IMG/VR virus record: IMGVR_UViG_3300021142_000157
Coordinates: 1 to 26,598 of that record
Reading direction: 5' to 3' (one strand)
Source of the DNA: a virus
DNA length: 26,598 nucleotides
This document shows, piece by piece, positions 6,968 to 13,487 of this stretch (its first letter is position 1; the number at the start of each line of letters is the position of its first letter). A program made the position numbers and the translations under genes. Under the pieces are notes generated by a model that was not told the DNA's origin, did not search any database, and saw only the letters and a list, made by a program, of their open reading frames with translations.

Positions 6968-7122
6968 CCATCCAGATCGACGAAAACACCAGCCCCTGGG
7001 ACATCGATGAGTACGTCGCGGTTCTGAAGAAACTGAGCAAGGTGCGCCTGAAGGCATATGAAGAAATGTGCGAGGAAGAGCGGCCCGCAGAAGCTGCGAA
7101 GAAGGTTGCAACGAATGACTGA
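6961..7122 (+). CDS. Small acidic hypothetical protein
   Basis: 53 residues with GTG start (MLTIQIDENTSPWDIDEYV), charged and mostly helical (VLKKLSKVRLKAYEEMCEEE). GGAGAG precedes the GTG by four bases. It sits in an unbroken chain of overlapping genes, 7 bases into the previous stop and 8 bases into the next start, which supports expression. No family recognised. Confidence 0.65.
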   Translation: MLTIQIDENTSPWDIDEYVAVLKKLSKVRLKAYEEMCEEERPAEAAKKVATND

Positions 7123-7623
7123 TGGGATGAAGTTCCTGAGCATCTGCTCTGGCATTGAGGCCGCATCTGTCGCGTTCGCTCCGCTTGGTTGGAAAGCCCG
7201 TGCGTTCTCGGAAATTGAACCGTTCCCGAAAGCTGTGCTTGCGCATCATTTTCCCGATGTTCCTGACATGGGAGATATGACAAAGTTTCGCACTTGGCCT
7301 GATGAAATTTTCGTGGAATCCGATTTGATAGTTGGTGGTCCGCCTTGCCAAGCATTTTCGGTCGCGGGTCTTCGCAAGGGGTTGGATGACAAGCACGAAT
7401 CAACGACTTTTGCTCTGTTATTCGTGCCATAAGTTTGTTCATTCCAAGCGAAATGTCGCCAACGAATTTTTGCATCGACCTAGTTCTTGAGCGCGGCTAC
7501 ACCAACATCCCGTGGCGCGGCAAACCAGAATCGCCCGACGGCCCTCGTTACAAGGCACTTGGGAATTCCTGGGCAGTGCCTGTGGCGCGATGGGTGGGAC
7601 AGAGGATCAAGGATGCCCTATGA
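7115..7623 (+). pseudogene. C5 cytosine methyltransferase remnant, internally deleted and frameshifted
   Basis: The frame from ATG 7115 encodes motif I (FLSICSGIEAASVAF) and motif IV with the catalytic Cys (GGPPCQAFSVAGLRKGL) of a DNA (cytosine-5) methyltransferase, then stops at 7432 after 105 residues. In another frame, 7493-7623 encodes the usual C-terminal end (YTNIPWRGKP, PDGPRYKALGNSWAVPVARW, motifs IX-X). Motif VI (ENV), motif VIII (QRR) and the target-recognition region, about 150-200 residues in intact homologues, are absent. Between the pieces is unrelated-looking sequence. A functional methyltransferase is very unlikely; both fragments would need to be expressed and still lack essential motifs. 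The phage probably once used it against host restriction. Confidence 0.85.
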
Positions 7624-7816
7624 ACACACCTGTGGAACTTACGTCCATGACCACCGATGCGTTGAATGTTGCGCTCGTCTTGCACTGTCTGCAAGGCCGA
7701 GAAAAGATTTTGCAGAGCGTTTCTTGGAGGTGATCAGCAAGTCACCGGGCGCAGTTTCAAGGGCTGCGATATTGAACAGGATGAGGGAGAAGATCAATGA
7801 ACTGTCAGCAAAATGA
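7614..7816 (+). CDS. Small zinc-binding hypothetical protein
   Basis: 67 residues: MPYEHTCGTYVHDHRCVECCARLAL followed by a helical tail (FAERFLEVISKSPGAVSRAAILNRM). The C-x8-C-x2-CC spacing suggests one zinc knuckle. Similar short Cys-rich proteins occur in phage early operons. It overlaps the end of the methyltransferase remnant and, by 20 bases, the start of the next gene. A rival frame at 7620-7733 (37 residues) is less convincing because it lacks the Cys pattern. Confidence 0.65.
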
Positions 7817-8057
7817 TTTAGCAATTGTTGTCGGGTCTATTACGGAACCGAGTGCGAATGGAAAGATTGTCAGGTGCCTTCGGTTGTGTGCGGAAAAGAA
7901 ACTTCCTGCGTGGGAAATTGACCCGCCGATTCAAGCGAAATTTGGATACTACACATCAATCATGGATCAACTGCTGCGGCCAATCCGCAATCCGGGCGCG
8001 GATGAGGTCGATGAAATGGTGCTACTGGTTGAGCGGCCTGATGTGGTGAAGGCATGA
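7797..8057 (+). CDS. Conserved-looking phage hypothetical protein
   Basis: 86 residues starting MNCQQNDLAIVVGSITEPSA and continuing GKIVRCLRL. The opening (Asn-Cys, then a hydrophobic strand and Gly-Lys-Ile-Val) resembles a widespread small phage protein with an SH3-like beta fold and unknown role. It overlaps its neighbours by 20 and 4 bases, so it is probably translationally coupled in the early operon. Confidence 0.7.
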   Translation: MNCQQNDLAIVVGSITEPSANGKIVRCLRLCAEKKLPAWEIDPPIQAKFGYYTSIMDQLLRPIRNPGADEVDEMVLLVERPDVVKA

Positions 8058-8515
8058 CACGCGAATCGGTTTACGTCCGGGTTGGGAAAGGTCGATTGGA
8101 ACCGGCGGATGCGTATGCTGCGAGTCAGCTTCGCAGTCGGGGCTACAGGGTTGGTGACGTACTCAAGGCCAAACTGACCAAGTTGCGCAACCCAAAGTTC
8201 AATCGGCTGGTTCACCGCATTGGTCAACTGGTGGTGGCAAACATTGATTCATTCCACGGTGCTGACGCACACGACGCGATCAAGCGGTTGCAGATTGAGT
8301 CAGGCGCAGGGTGTGACGAAATTGGAGTGATCCTGCCAGGGTTTGGAATGGCCATGCACAGGACGCCGCGATCGCTTTCGTTCGATCAGATGTCCGAGGA
8401 GGAATACCAACAAGTTGCCAAGGCCATCTGCCGATACGTCTCAGAACGATACTGGCCAACGCTGACGCCCGAGCAAGTTGAGGCAATGGCAGAAGCGTTC
8501 ATTGAGGAGACTTGA
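8054..8515 (+). CDS. DUF1367-like protein
   Basis: 153 residues. The segment GDVLKAKLTKLRNPKFNRLVHRIGQLV and later AIKRLQIESGAGCDEIG resemble DUF1367 proteins, which lie in the nin-like recombination regions of lambdoid phages next to RusA and Ref/NinG-type genes. Their biochemical activity is not established. The neighbours (HNH/Ref-like and RusA genes directly after) fit this setting. ATGA overlap upstream; the next ATG follows the stop with no gap. Confidence 0.7.
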   Translation: MTRESVYVRVGKGRLEPADAYAASQLRSRGYRVGDVLKAKLTKLRNPKFNRLVHRIGQLVVANIDSFHGADAHDAIKRLQIESGAGCDEIGVILPGFGMAMHRTPRSLSFDQMSEEEYQQVAKAICRYVSERYWPTLTPEQVEAMAEAFIEET

Positions 8516-8788
8516 ATGCAATCGAAAAATAAGAAGACCATGACCGCAGCAGAACGCCGGCACGTTTCAGCAGTCAAGAAACTCAGTTGCGTGATTTGCG
8601 GTGAGCCAGGACCGACAGAAGCGCACGAACCGGAACAGGGTGCCTGGTACATATCGGTCGCTCTTTGTCCAGAATGTCATCGGGGCAGTGGTGGTTGGCA
8701 CGGAACTCGGGCGCGTTGGAAAAATCACAAGATGGATGAACTAGGCGCAATCAACGAAACGCTCCGGCGCCTGATGGAGTCGGCATGA
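8516..8788 (+). CDS. Ref/HNH-like small nuclease
   Basis: 90 residues. CVICGEPGPTEAHEP, then LCPECHRGSGGWHGTRARW gives two Cys pairs and the His residues of a zinc-bound beta-beta-alpha (HNH-type) fold, as in the C-terminal domain of P1 Ref (recombination enhancement function, a RecA-dependent nuclease) and related small phage proteins. Cleavage activity is inferred. Context between DUF1367-like and RusA genes supports a recombination role. The 3' end overlaps RusA by four bases. Confidence 0.75.
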   Translation: MQSKNKKTMTAAERRHVSAVKKLSCVICGEPGPTEAHEPEQGAWYISVALCPECHRGSGGWHGTRARWKNHKMDELGAINETLRRLMESA

Positions 8789-9147
8789 TCATCGATCTAC
8801 CGTGGCCACCGGCAACCGGCAATCACACGACCCGATTGGGAAAGAAGGGTTTTTACACGATCGGCTCAATCAAGGCTTACCGAGAACAGGTCGGATGGCT
8901 GATCAGGGCCGCAAAGCTGGACCGCCGGTTATCAGGTCCGCTGATCGTTGAATGGTTTGCCAACCCGCCAGACCGCCGCGCTGTTGATGATGACAACGTG
9001 ATGAAGGTAGTAAAGGATGCCCTTACAAAAGCGTTTTTTTGGCAAGACGATAGCAATAAGGTTATCCGCAGGACGGTTTTTGAGTGGGGCGATCCGATCA
9101 AGGGTGGCCGGATCAAAATCACGGTTTCAACAATGGAGGCGGCATGA
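8785..9147 (+). CDS. rusA: RusA-type Holliday junction resolvase
   Basis: 120 residues, the usual length of RusA. The signature DDDNVMKVVKDAL (residues ~72-84) carries the metal-binding acidic residues, and the start LPWPPATGNH matches the family's 'PP..N..' opening. RusA cuts four-way junctions symmetrically during recombination; in phages it debranches DNA before packaging. Overlaps of four bases on both sides place it within the coupled early operon. Confidence 0.92.
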   Translation: MIIDLPWPPATGNHTTRLGKKGFYTIGSIKAYREQVGWLIRAAKLDRRLSGPLIVEWFANPPDRRAVDDDNVMKVVKDALTKAFFWQDDSNKVIRRTVFEWGDPIKGGRIKITVSTMEAA

Positions 9148-9605
9148 CAACTCGCGAGCGGATCGGCACTGCCCAGGAATCATCGGATCTTGGAGAGGTT
9201 CACACAGATGAGATCGGTGACGTTGACATCATCAGGGCTTGCGGCATGGCCGGTGTCAGCAACGCGCTGGGGCTTTCAATATGGAGGTGGCGCGTTGCTC
9301 GAGACAACCGCGAACTGAGGCCGATCTTTGAAGGTCTAGTCGCGCTCGGTCACCCGCAGGAAACGGTCATTGAAGTGCTGACGCATATGTCCAATGATGT
9401 GTGCCAGCAATGCGCGGGCAGGGGATATTTTGTCATTCCCGGCACCCCGATGCTGTCCGATGACGTTTGCCCAGAATGTCGCGGTGCAGGGCGGAGAACC
9501 ATGACGGGTGCGCAGGAACTCGTTGTGGTTGAGTTGATTGAACAATTCCAGCGCCAGGTTGCAGGGGAGATCATGCGCCGGCTGAACACGGAGATGGATT
9601 TATGA
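9144..9605 (+). CDS. Q-like antitermination protein candidate (zinc finger)
   Basis: 153 residues. Residues ~86-120 hold a DnaJ-like zinc module, CQQCAGRG...CPECRGAG; lambdoid antiterminator Q proteins carry a comparable C-x2-C pair module. The N-terminal part (ACGMAGVSNALGLSIWRWRVARDN) and the C-terminal helix (ELVVVELIEQFQRQVAGEIMRRL) suggest DNA-binding and helical parts. The strongest support is context: it is near the end of the early operon and about 0.8 kb before a near-consensus promoter whose leader ends in a terminator (10431-10672), as Q stands before pR'. A general DnaJ-type zinc protein cannot be excluded. Confidence 0.55.
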   Translation: MTTRERIGTAQESSDLGEVHTDEIGDVDIIRACGMAGVSNALGLSIWRWRVARDNRELRPIFEGLVALGHPQETVIEVLTHMSNDVCQQCAGRGYFVIPGTPMLSDDVCPECRGAGRRTMTGAQELVVVELIEQFQRQVAGEIMRRLNTEMDL

Positions 9606-9898
9606 GCAAGCACACGCCGGGACCATGGATAAATTCCCAAGCTTGGGGCAAAAGGCTGTCGTTCAGAAGGATTATTTCTGACACGCCGCATGTCTCTGTT
9701 GTGGTGGCGGATGTTCCCGATGACCCAACAACAAGCGCAAGAACTAGACACGCCAACGCACGCCTGATCGCAGCGGCACCAGAAATGCTTTCGATGCTGA
9801 TCAAGGCGGAAGACTATTTGCGGGACGTTGCCGGTGCACCCGTCTTGGCGAACGAGTGCAAAGCCATCATCGAAAAAGCTCGAAAAAGCGAAGGGTAA
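9602..9898 (+). CDS. Phage hypothetical with ANARLIAAAPEML motif
   Basis: 98 residues: starts MSKHTPGPW and contains TRHANARLIAAAPEMLSML, a pattern found in a very common small phage protein family of unknown function. The conserved opening (HTPGPW) supports the ATG at 9602, which overlaps the previous stop by four bases. No catalytic motif can be named. Confidence 0.8.
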   Translation: MSKHTPGPWINSQAWGKRLSFRRIISDTPHVSVVVADVPDDPTTSARTRHANARLIAAAPEMLSMLIKAEDYLRDVAGAPVLANECKAIIEKARKSEG

Positions 9899-9901
9899 AG
9901 C

Positions 9902-10345
9902 ATGAAAGTCATCGGGGTAACGCTCTTCGTTAATCATCTACCCTGGTCTGCCGGAGTCAGACAGCGGATCAAAGACATGCTTCAGATGGACCATCGGTAT
10001 GTCGCGTTCACCGCAACCGAGGTGGACGGGCAACTCAAGGCGGCGGCGTGGGAGAAGGTGCCGGAGTCTTGGGGAGACTCCACCAAGTTCATCGCGTATA
10101 CGCCGCTCGACGTTGGTCGGCCAATGCCGACGAGCAAAACGGGGATTGCCGTGCTTCTGGTCGAACAGGGGTTGTCGCGGCACCAGGCGGCATCCAAAGC
10201 CGGGGTTGATTACGCAAGCGTCCAGAAGGCGGTCAAGCGCAGGGAAAGGCGCGGAGTGTGCCAGTGCTGCGGTCAGCTATTGCCAAAGAATTCCACGGTC
10301 AACCCGATTGGTAAGGAATTTGCATTACCACGGCAAAGCACTTAA
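9902..10345 (+). CDS. HTH and zinc-finger hypothetical protein, last early gene
   Basis: 147 residues. Residues ~82-112 look like a helix-turn-helix (IAVLLVEQGLSRHQAASKAGVDYASVQKAVKRR), followed by CQCCGQLLP, half of a possible zinc site. The N-terminal ~70 residues are unrecognised. It ends just before the AT-rich late promoter region, so it could help control late transcription, but that is position-based inference. Spacing to the previous stop is three bases. Confidence 0.65.
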   Translation: MKVIGVTLFVNHLPWSAGVRQRIKDMLQMDHRYVAFTATEVDGQLKAAAWEKVPESWGDSTKFIAYTPLDVGRPMPTSKTGIAVLLVEQGLSRHQAASKAGVDYASVQKAVKRRERRGVCQCCGQLLPKNSTVNPIGKEFALPRQST

Positions 10346-10383
10346 ATATCCGAATTCGGAAATAAAAAGCCAATTTCGGATGT

Positions 10384-10416
10384 TTGAATTCATGTTCTTT
10401 CTGGTTGAATTCATGT
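10384..10416. repeat. Paired direct repeats upstream of late promoter
   Basis: TTGAATTCATGT occurs at 10384-10395 and 10405-10416, exactly 21 bp apart (about two helical turns), 14 bases upstream of the -35. The palindrome CCGAATTCGG lies nearby at 10350-10359. The in-phase spacing suggests tandem binding of an activator or antiterminator; no protein is assigned. Confidence 0.6.
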
Positions 10417-10430
10417 GCAAAAACAACTAC

Positions 10431-10459
10431 TTGACTCCACACATTCGCGGAATTAAAAT
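10431..10459 (+). promoter_or_regulatory. Late promoter (pR'-like)
   Basis: TTGACT (10431-10436), 17-base spacer, TAAAAT (10454-10459). Five of six bases match consensus in each hexamer, inside an AT-rich intergenic region between early and late genes. Transcription would start near 10466 and enter the structured leader that ends at 10672. Confidence 0.75.
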
Positions 10460-10465
10460 TGCACT

Positions 10466-10672
10466 CAGGGAGCGTGCGCCCGCTCGTTACGCACACGAGC
10501 CGCTCCTCGCATCAAGACACAATCCGACTCGCCGGTACAGCTAGACCGCAGAAATGCGAAGCTGGGGCGAGTCAAACAGTTCCCCTCTGGAAGGCGAGAG
10601 CCAGACGAGTGAGTCGGATTCTGTGTCGGTGCAAAAGCACACGACCTATCGCCCTCTTCGGAGGGCTTTTTC
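10466..10672 (+). ncRNA. Structured late leader RNA (lambda 6S-like in layout)
   Basis: About 207 nt from the predicted start to the terminator U-tract (start position approximate). Stems seen: outer GACACAATCC (10516-10525) with GGAT/TGTGTC (10616-10627); hairpin 1 GACTCGCC (10526-10533) with GGCGAGTC (10566-10573), enclosing CAGCT/AGCTG and a GCA-GAAA-TGC tip; hairpin 2 TCTGG (10586-10590) with CCAGA (10601-10605); hairpin 3 GTCGGTGC-AAAA-GCAC-A-CGAC (10625-10645); then the terminator. Together these form a three-way junction. AATCCGACTC can instead pair with GAGTCGGATT (10611-10620), which competes with hairpin 1. No reading frame with a ribosome site is evident. Family unknown to me. Confidence 0.65.
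10651..10672 (+). terminator. Intrinsic terminator ending the late leader (tR'-like)
   Basis: GCCCTC, UUCG loop, GAGGGC, then TTTTTC: a strong intrinsic terminator lying upstream of all late genes. Late expression would need antitermination here, consistent with a Q-type switch. Confidence 0.9.
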
Positions 10673-10695
10673 ATTTCCGCAAGCGGAGGTGCATT

Positions 10696-10881
10696 ATGGC
10701 TTTCTGGCTGTCTGTCATCTTCCTTTGCAGCCCCGACTGTACGTTCGTACTCGGGGATACAAAGTTCTTCACCCCGTCAGGATGCTCAGAAGTCACCCAG
10801 TACGCACTGGGCGAGATCCGCAAGGCCGGCGCGTCTGCCGCCGGGGTGTGCATCAAGGTCGATACGAAAGACTTGGTTTGA
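10696..10881 (+). CDS. Small hypothetical protein, first late gene
   Basis: 61 residues, MAFWLSVIFLCSPDCTFVLGD, then KFFTPSGCSEVTQYALGE. GGAGG six bases before the ATG decides the start. A short hydrophobic N-terminus and four Cys are visible. No family recognised. It is followed by an intrinsic terminator at 10910-10934 and preceded by the leader terminator, so it forms its own small transcription block. Confidence 0.7.
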   Translation: MAFWLSVIFLCSPDCTFVLGDTKFFTPSGCSEVTQYALGEIRKAGASAAGVCIKVDTKDLV

Positions 10882-10909
10882 AAATCTCCTCCCGTTGTCC
10901 CAAACGGTT

Positions 10910-10934
10910 CGCCTGGTAACCCCAGGCGCTTTTT
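10910..10934 (+). terminator. Intrinsic terminator
   Basis: CGCCTGG (10910-10916), loop TAACC, CCAGGCG (10922-10928), then CTTTTT. It lies between the small genes at 10696-10881 and 10950-11183. Confidence 0.85.
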
Positions 10935-10949
10935 ATTCTTGGAGGTTGC

Positions 10950-11183
10950 ATGGCAACCCTGACCGAACAAATCGCCGCTGATGAAGCAGCAGTAGCCGCA
11001 GCGCAATCGGCGCTCGACGCCGCAAGCGAACAACTCGCAGCAAACAAGGCCGCGCTCGCCGCCGCCCAACCGCACCTGTCGGTGTGGCAAGAGGTCGAAG
11101 CCTACGCCAGCACGGTTGGCGGTGAGGTCGAATCCGCCCTCAAAGACTTCGCCGCCCGCGGCAAATCCCTCCTCAATCTCTAG
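10950..11183 (+). CDS. Ala-rich coiled-coil protein
   Basis: 77 residues, MATLTEQIAADEAAVAAAQSA with regular Ala/Leu heptads to residue ~45, predicting a helical coiled coil, then a short C-terminal part (YASTVGGEVESALKDF). GGAGG precedes the ATG. Function unknown. It is the first of four short genes directly before the terminase genes. Confidence 0.75.
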   Translation: MATLTEQIAADEAAVAAAQSALDAASEQLAANKAALAAAQPHLSVWQEVEAYASTVGGEVESALKDFAARGKSLLNL

Positions 11184-11191
11184 GATCAATC

Positions 11192-11446
11192 ATGGCCGAA
11201 ACCATCACGATCGAAATCGGCGACGATAAGTCGATCGTCATCTCCGTGGCAGAAGACGGCAAGCCGGCGGGTGAACCGTACACGGCCAAAGATCCCGCCG
11301 ACGCAGCCAAGTACATCGACTCCATCATCAACGAAGAAAACGACGAGTCGCCCGAAGAGGAAAATACTGAAGGCCCCGAAGACTACGCCAAGGCGTGGAA
11401 CGAAGAGGCACAGAAGCGACCCGCCCAACCCGGCATCATGGCTTAA
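11192..11446 (+). CDS. Acidic hypothetical protein
   Basis: 84 residues: a beta-like N-terminus (ITIEIGDDKSIVISVAEDG) and a strongly acidic, helical C-terminus (INEENDESPEEENTEGPED). It starts nine bases after the preceding stop. No family recognised. Coding is supported by gene order, the same GC-rich codon style as neighbours, and tight packing. Confidence 0.65.
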   Translation: MAETITIEIGDDKSIVISVAEDGKPAGEPYTAKDPADAAKYIDSIINEENDESPEEENTEGPEDYAKAWNEEAQKRPAQPGIMA

Positions 11447-11457
11447 AGGAAACCACC

Positions 11458-11625
11458 ATGCAAGACTACTCATCCCCCACCCCCTCCCGCGACACGATGA
11501 AGGGCGCTGATCTGCCATCCAAAGTCAACGTCCAGTTCCCCGAAACCGTCAAGCCCTACGGTGGCGCACAGAAGCTCCCGACGCCCCTCGGCTTCAATGA
11601 CGGCATCAAGAACGGGAAAATCTGA
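11458..11625 (+). CDS. Small hypothetical protein
   Basis: 55 residues, MQDYSSPTPSRDTMKGADLP, Pro- and Gly-rich, probably unstructured. AAAGGA stands seven bases before the ATG at 11458. It overlaps no other likely gene and fills the gap between 11446 and TerS. No function can be proposed. Confidence 0.55.
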   Translation: MQDYSSPTPSRDTMKGADLPSKVNVQFPETVKPYGGAQKLPTPLGFNDGIKNGKI

Positions 11626-11662
11626 TGGGCTGCAAGGGTAAGAAACCGCCGAAGAAATAGTC

Positions 11663-12166
11663 ATGGCCGCAAAGAAGACCCCCACCAAGAAAGCCGCGAG
11701 TAACAATGCGCCGGCCAAGGTGGGGCGCCCGTCGAAGTTTGACGAGGGGATGAGAGAGAAGATCAGGCAGCTTTGCATTCTCGGCGCAACCGATGCGGAC
11801 ATTGCGAATTTCTTAGACATCAGCATTTCGACGCTGTCCAACTGGAAGGTCGAGAAACCAGAATTTCTGGAAGCCTTAAAGGCGGCGAAGTCTGAGGCCG
11901 ATGCCAGGGTCGAACGCAGTTTGTACGAACGGGCAATGGGTTACGAGCATGATGAGGTGGACATCCGAGTCATAGCGAATCAAATTGTCCAAACGCCGAT
12001 CCGCAAGAAGTACCCGCCAGACACGACCGCGGCGATCTTCTGGTTGAAGAACCGCAAACCTGTTGAATGGCGCGACAAGGTGGAAAACATCGTCAGCGGC
12101 CCCAATGGCGGTCCGGTGCAGCATTCACTTGAGGTTTCCTTTGTCAAATCCCATAGAGCTGCCTGA
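11663..12166 (+). CDS. terS: Terminase small subunit (TerS)
   Basis: 167 residues. After a basic N-terminus, a helix-turn-helix is clear: REKIRQLCILGATDADIANFL followed by ISISTLSNWKVEKPEF. The middle (ALKAAKSEADARVERSLYERAMGY) is the typical oligomerisation helix region of phage small terminases. TerS binds the phage packaging site and regulates the large subunit. The large-subunit gene starts inside its 3' end (26-base overlap), supporting the pairing. Confidence 0.88.
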   Translation: MAAKKTPTKKAASNNAPAKVGRPSKFDEGMREKIRQLCILGATDADIANFLDISISTLSNWKVEKPEFLEALKAAKSEADARVERSLYERAMGYEHDEVDIRVIANQIVQTPIRKKYPPDTTAAIFWLKNRKPVEWRDKVENIVSGPNGGPVQHSLEVSFVKSHRAA

Positions 12167-13430
12167 GTGGGCTGAAGAACTCTTCAAGCCATATCGGTAC
12201 AAGGTAGCGTGGGGCGGCAGAGGATCAAGTAAGAGTTGGTCATTCGCCAAGGCGCTCCTGATCAAGGGGGCGAAAGAAAAGCTTCGGGTGCTTTGCGCTC
12301 GTGAGGTGCAGAAAAGTCTCAAGCAGTCGGTGCATCAGTTGCTGCACGACCAGATTGAGGCGATGGGACTCGGTGGGTTCTACGAAGTTCTCGAGACAGA
12401 GATTCGTGGGAAGAACGGCACGACGTTCGATTTCACCGGCCTTCTGCAGCACACGGTGGACACGATCAAGAGCTACGAGGGCGCTGACATCGTGTGGGTG
12501 GAAGAAGCCCACTCGGTCAGCAAGAAATCGTGGGACATCCTGATCCCGACCATCCGTAAACCGGGGTCTGAGATTTGGGTGAGTTTCAACCCGAACCTGG
12601 ACACGGACGATACCTGGAAGCGGTTCGTAGAGAATCCGCCGCCGCGGTCAGTTGTTCTGAACGTCAACTATGCGGACAACCCCTGGTTTCCACCAGAGTT
12701 GGAGCAAGAACGGATTCATTGTCTTGAGACAGATCCAGAGGGCTACAAAACCATCTGGGGCGGTCAGTGTCGGTCATCGATTGACGGGGCTATATACGCA
12801 GAGGAAATGGCATTCGCGGTCAAGGAGGGCAGGATTACCCTGCTTCCCTACGATCCGAAGGCGAAAGTCCACGCAATTTGGGATTTGGGCTGGAACGATT
12901 CGACCTCGATCATCATGGCTCAAAAGATCGGGCCGAGTGCGCTCGCGGTCATTGACTACATCGAAGACAGCCAGAAAACGCTGGACCACTACGCGAACGA
13001 ATTAAACCGGCGCCCTTACAACTGGGGCGATTGGTGGTTGCCGCACGACGCAACGCACAAAGACCTGAAGACCGGAACCAGTGTGCAGTTGATGCTGAGA
13101 AAGATGCGGCAGGGTAACCGGATGCCGAAGATAACTCCGAATATCGGGGTTGAACCAGGCATCAGGGTAGCGCGGATGACGATGCGGCAGTGCTATTTCG
13201 ACAAGCAGAAGACGGCGCGGCTCATTGAATGCCTGAAGCGGTATCGGCGATCGATCCCGATCAGCACGGGTGAGCCGGCGGCGCCGGTACATGACGAGTT
13301 CAGTCACGGCGCGGACGCATTCAGATATTTGGGCGTGATCGCAGACCAGTTGAGCAACGAGGAAGTCAGCCCATTCATGGGCGCTCCGGTCGTAAGTTAC
13401 GGTGTACTAGACACAGAAATCGGCGTGTAG
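12141..13430 (+). CDS. terL: Terminase large subunit (PBSX-type TerL)
   Basis: 429 residues from a TTG at 12141 with TGAGG six bases upstream; a more distant ATG (12063) adds residues unlike TerL. Walker A GGRGSSKS (Lys31), Walker B ADIVWVEEAH, and the coupling motif FNPN give the packaging ATPase. The nuclease domain shows IWDLGWNDS and DEFSHGADAFRY with acidic metal ligands. The protein cuts concatemeric DNA and drives it into the procapsid through the portal encoded next. It overlaps TerS by 26 bases and is followed by a UUCG terminator. Confidence 0.93.
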   Translation: MSNPIELPEWAEELFKPYRYKVAWGGRGSSKSWSFAKALLIKGAKEKLRVLCAREVQKSLKQSVHQLLHDQIEAMGLGGFYEVLETEIRGKNGTTFDFTGLLQHTVDTIKSYEGADIVWVEEAHSVSKKSWDILIPTIRKPGSEIWVSFNPNLDTDDTWKRFVENPPPRSVVLNVNYADNPWFPPELEQERIHCLETDPEGYKTIWGGQCRSSIDGAIYAEEMAFAVKEGRITLLPYDPKAKVHAIWDLGWNDSTSIIMAQKIGPSALAVIDYIEDSQKTLDHYANELNRRPYNWGDWWLPHDATHKDLKTGTSVQLMLRKMRQGNRMPKITPNIGVEPGIRVARMTMRQCYFDKQKTARLIECLKRYRRSIPISTGEPAAPVHDEFSHGADAFRYLGVIADQLSNEEVSPFMGAPVVSYGVLDTEIGV

Positions 13431-13451
13431 CCGGATACAAGAATCACACAG

Positions 13452-13473
13452 GCCACCTTCGGGTGGCTTTTTT
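13452..13473 (+). terminator. Intrinsic terminator after terL
   Basis: GCCACC, UUCG, GGTGGC, then six T, between terL and the portal gene. Confidence 0.85.
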
Positions 13474-13487
13474 ATTGGGCATCGCAT

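Noticed and set aside
7620-7733. 37-codon ORF after the methyltransferase remnant
   Set aside because: The overlapping frame at 7614-7816 has a Cys-rich pattern and better continuity.
10459-10919. Longer ORFs through the late leader
   Set aside because: They cross the hairpins and terminator without ribosome sites; only the frame from 10696 has a clear Shine-Dalgarno.
11624-11659. 11-codon ORF MGCKGKKPPKK before terS
   Set aside because: Too short to support as a gene, although TGATG overlap with the previous stop makes translation possible.
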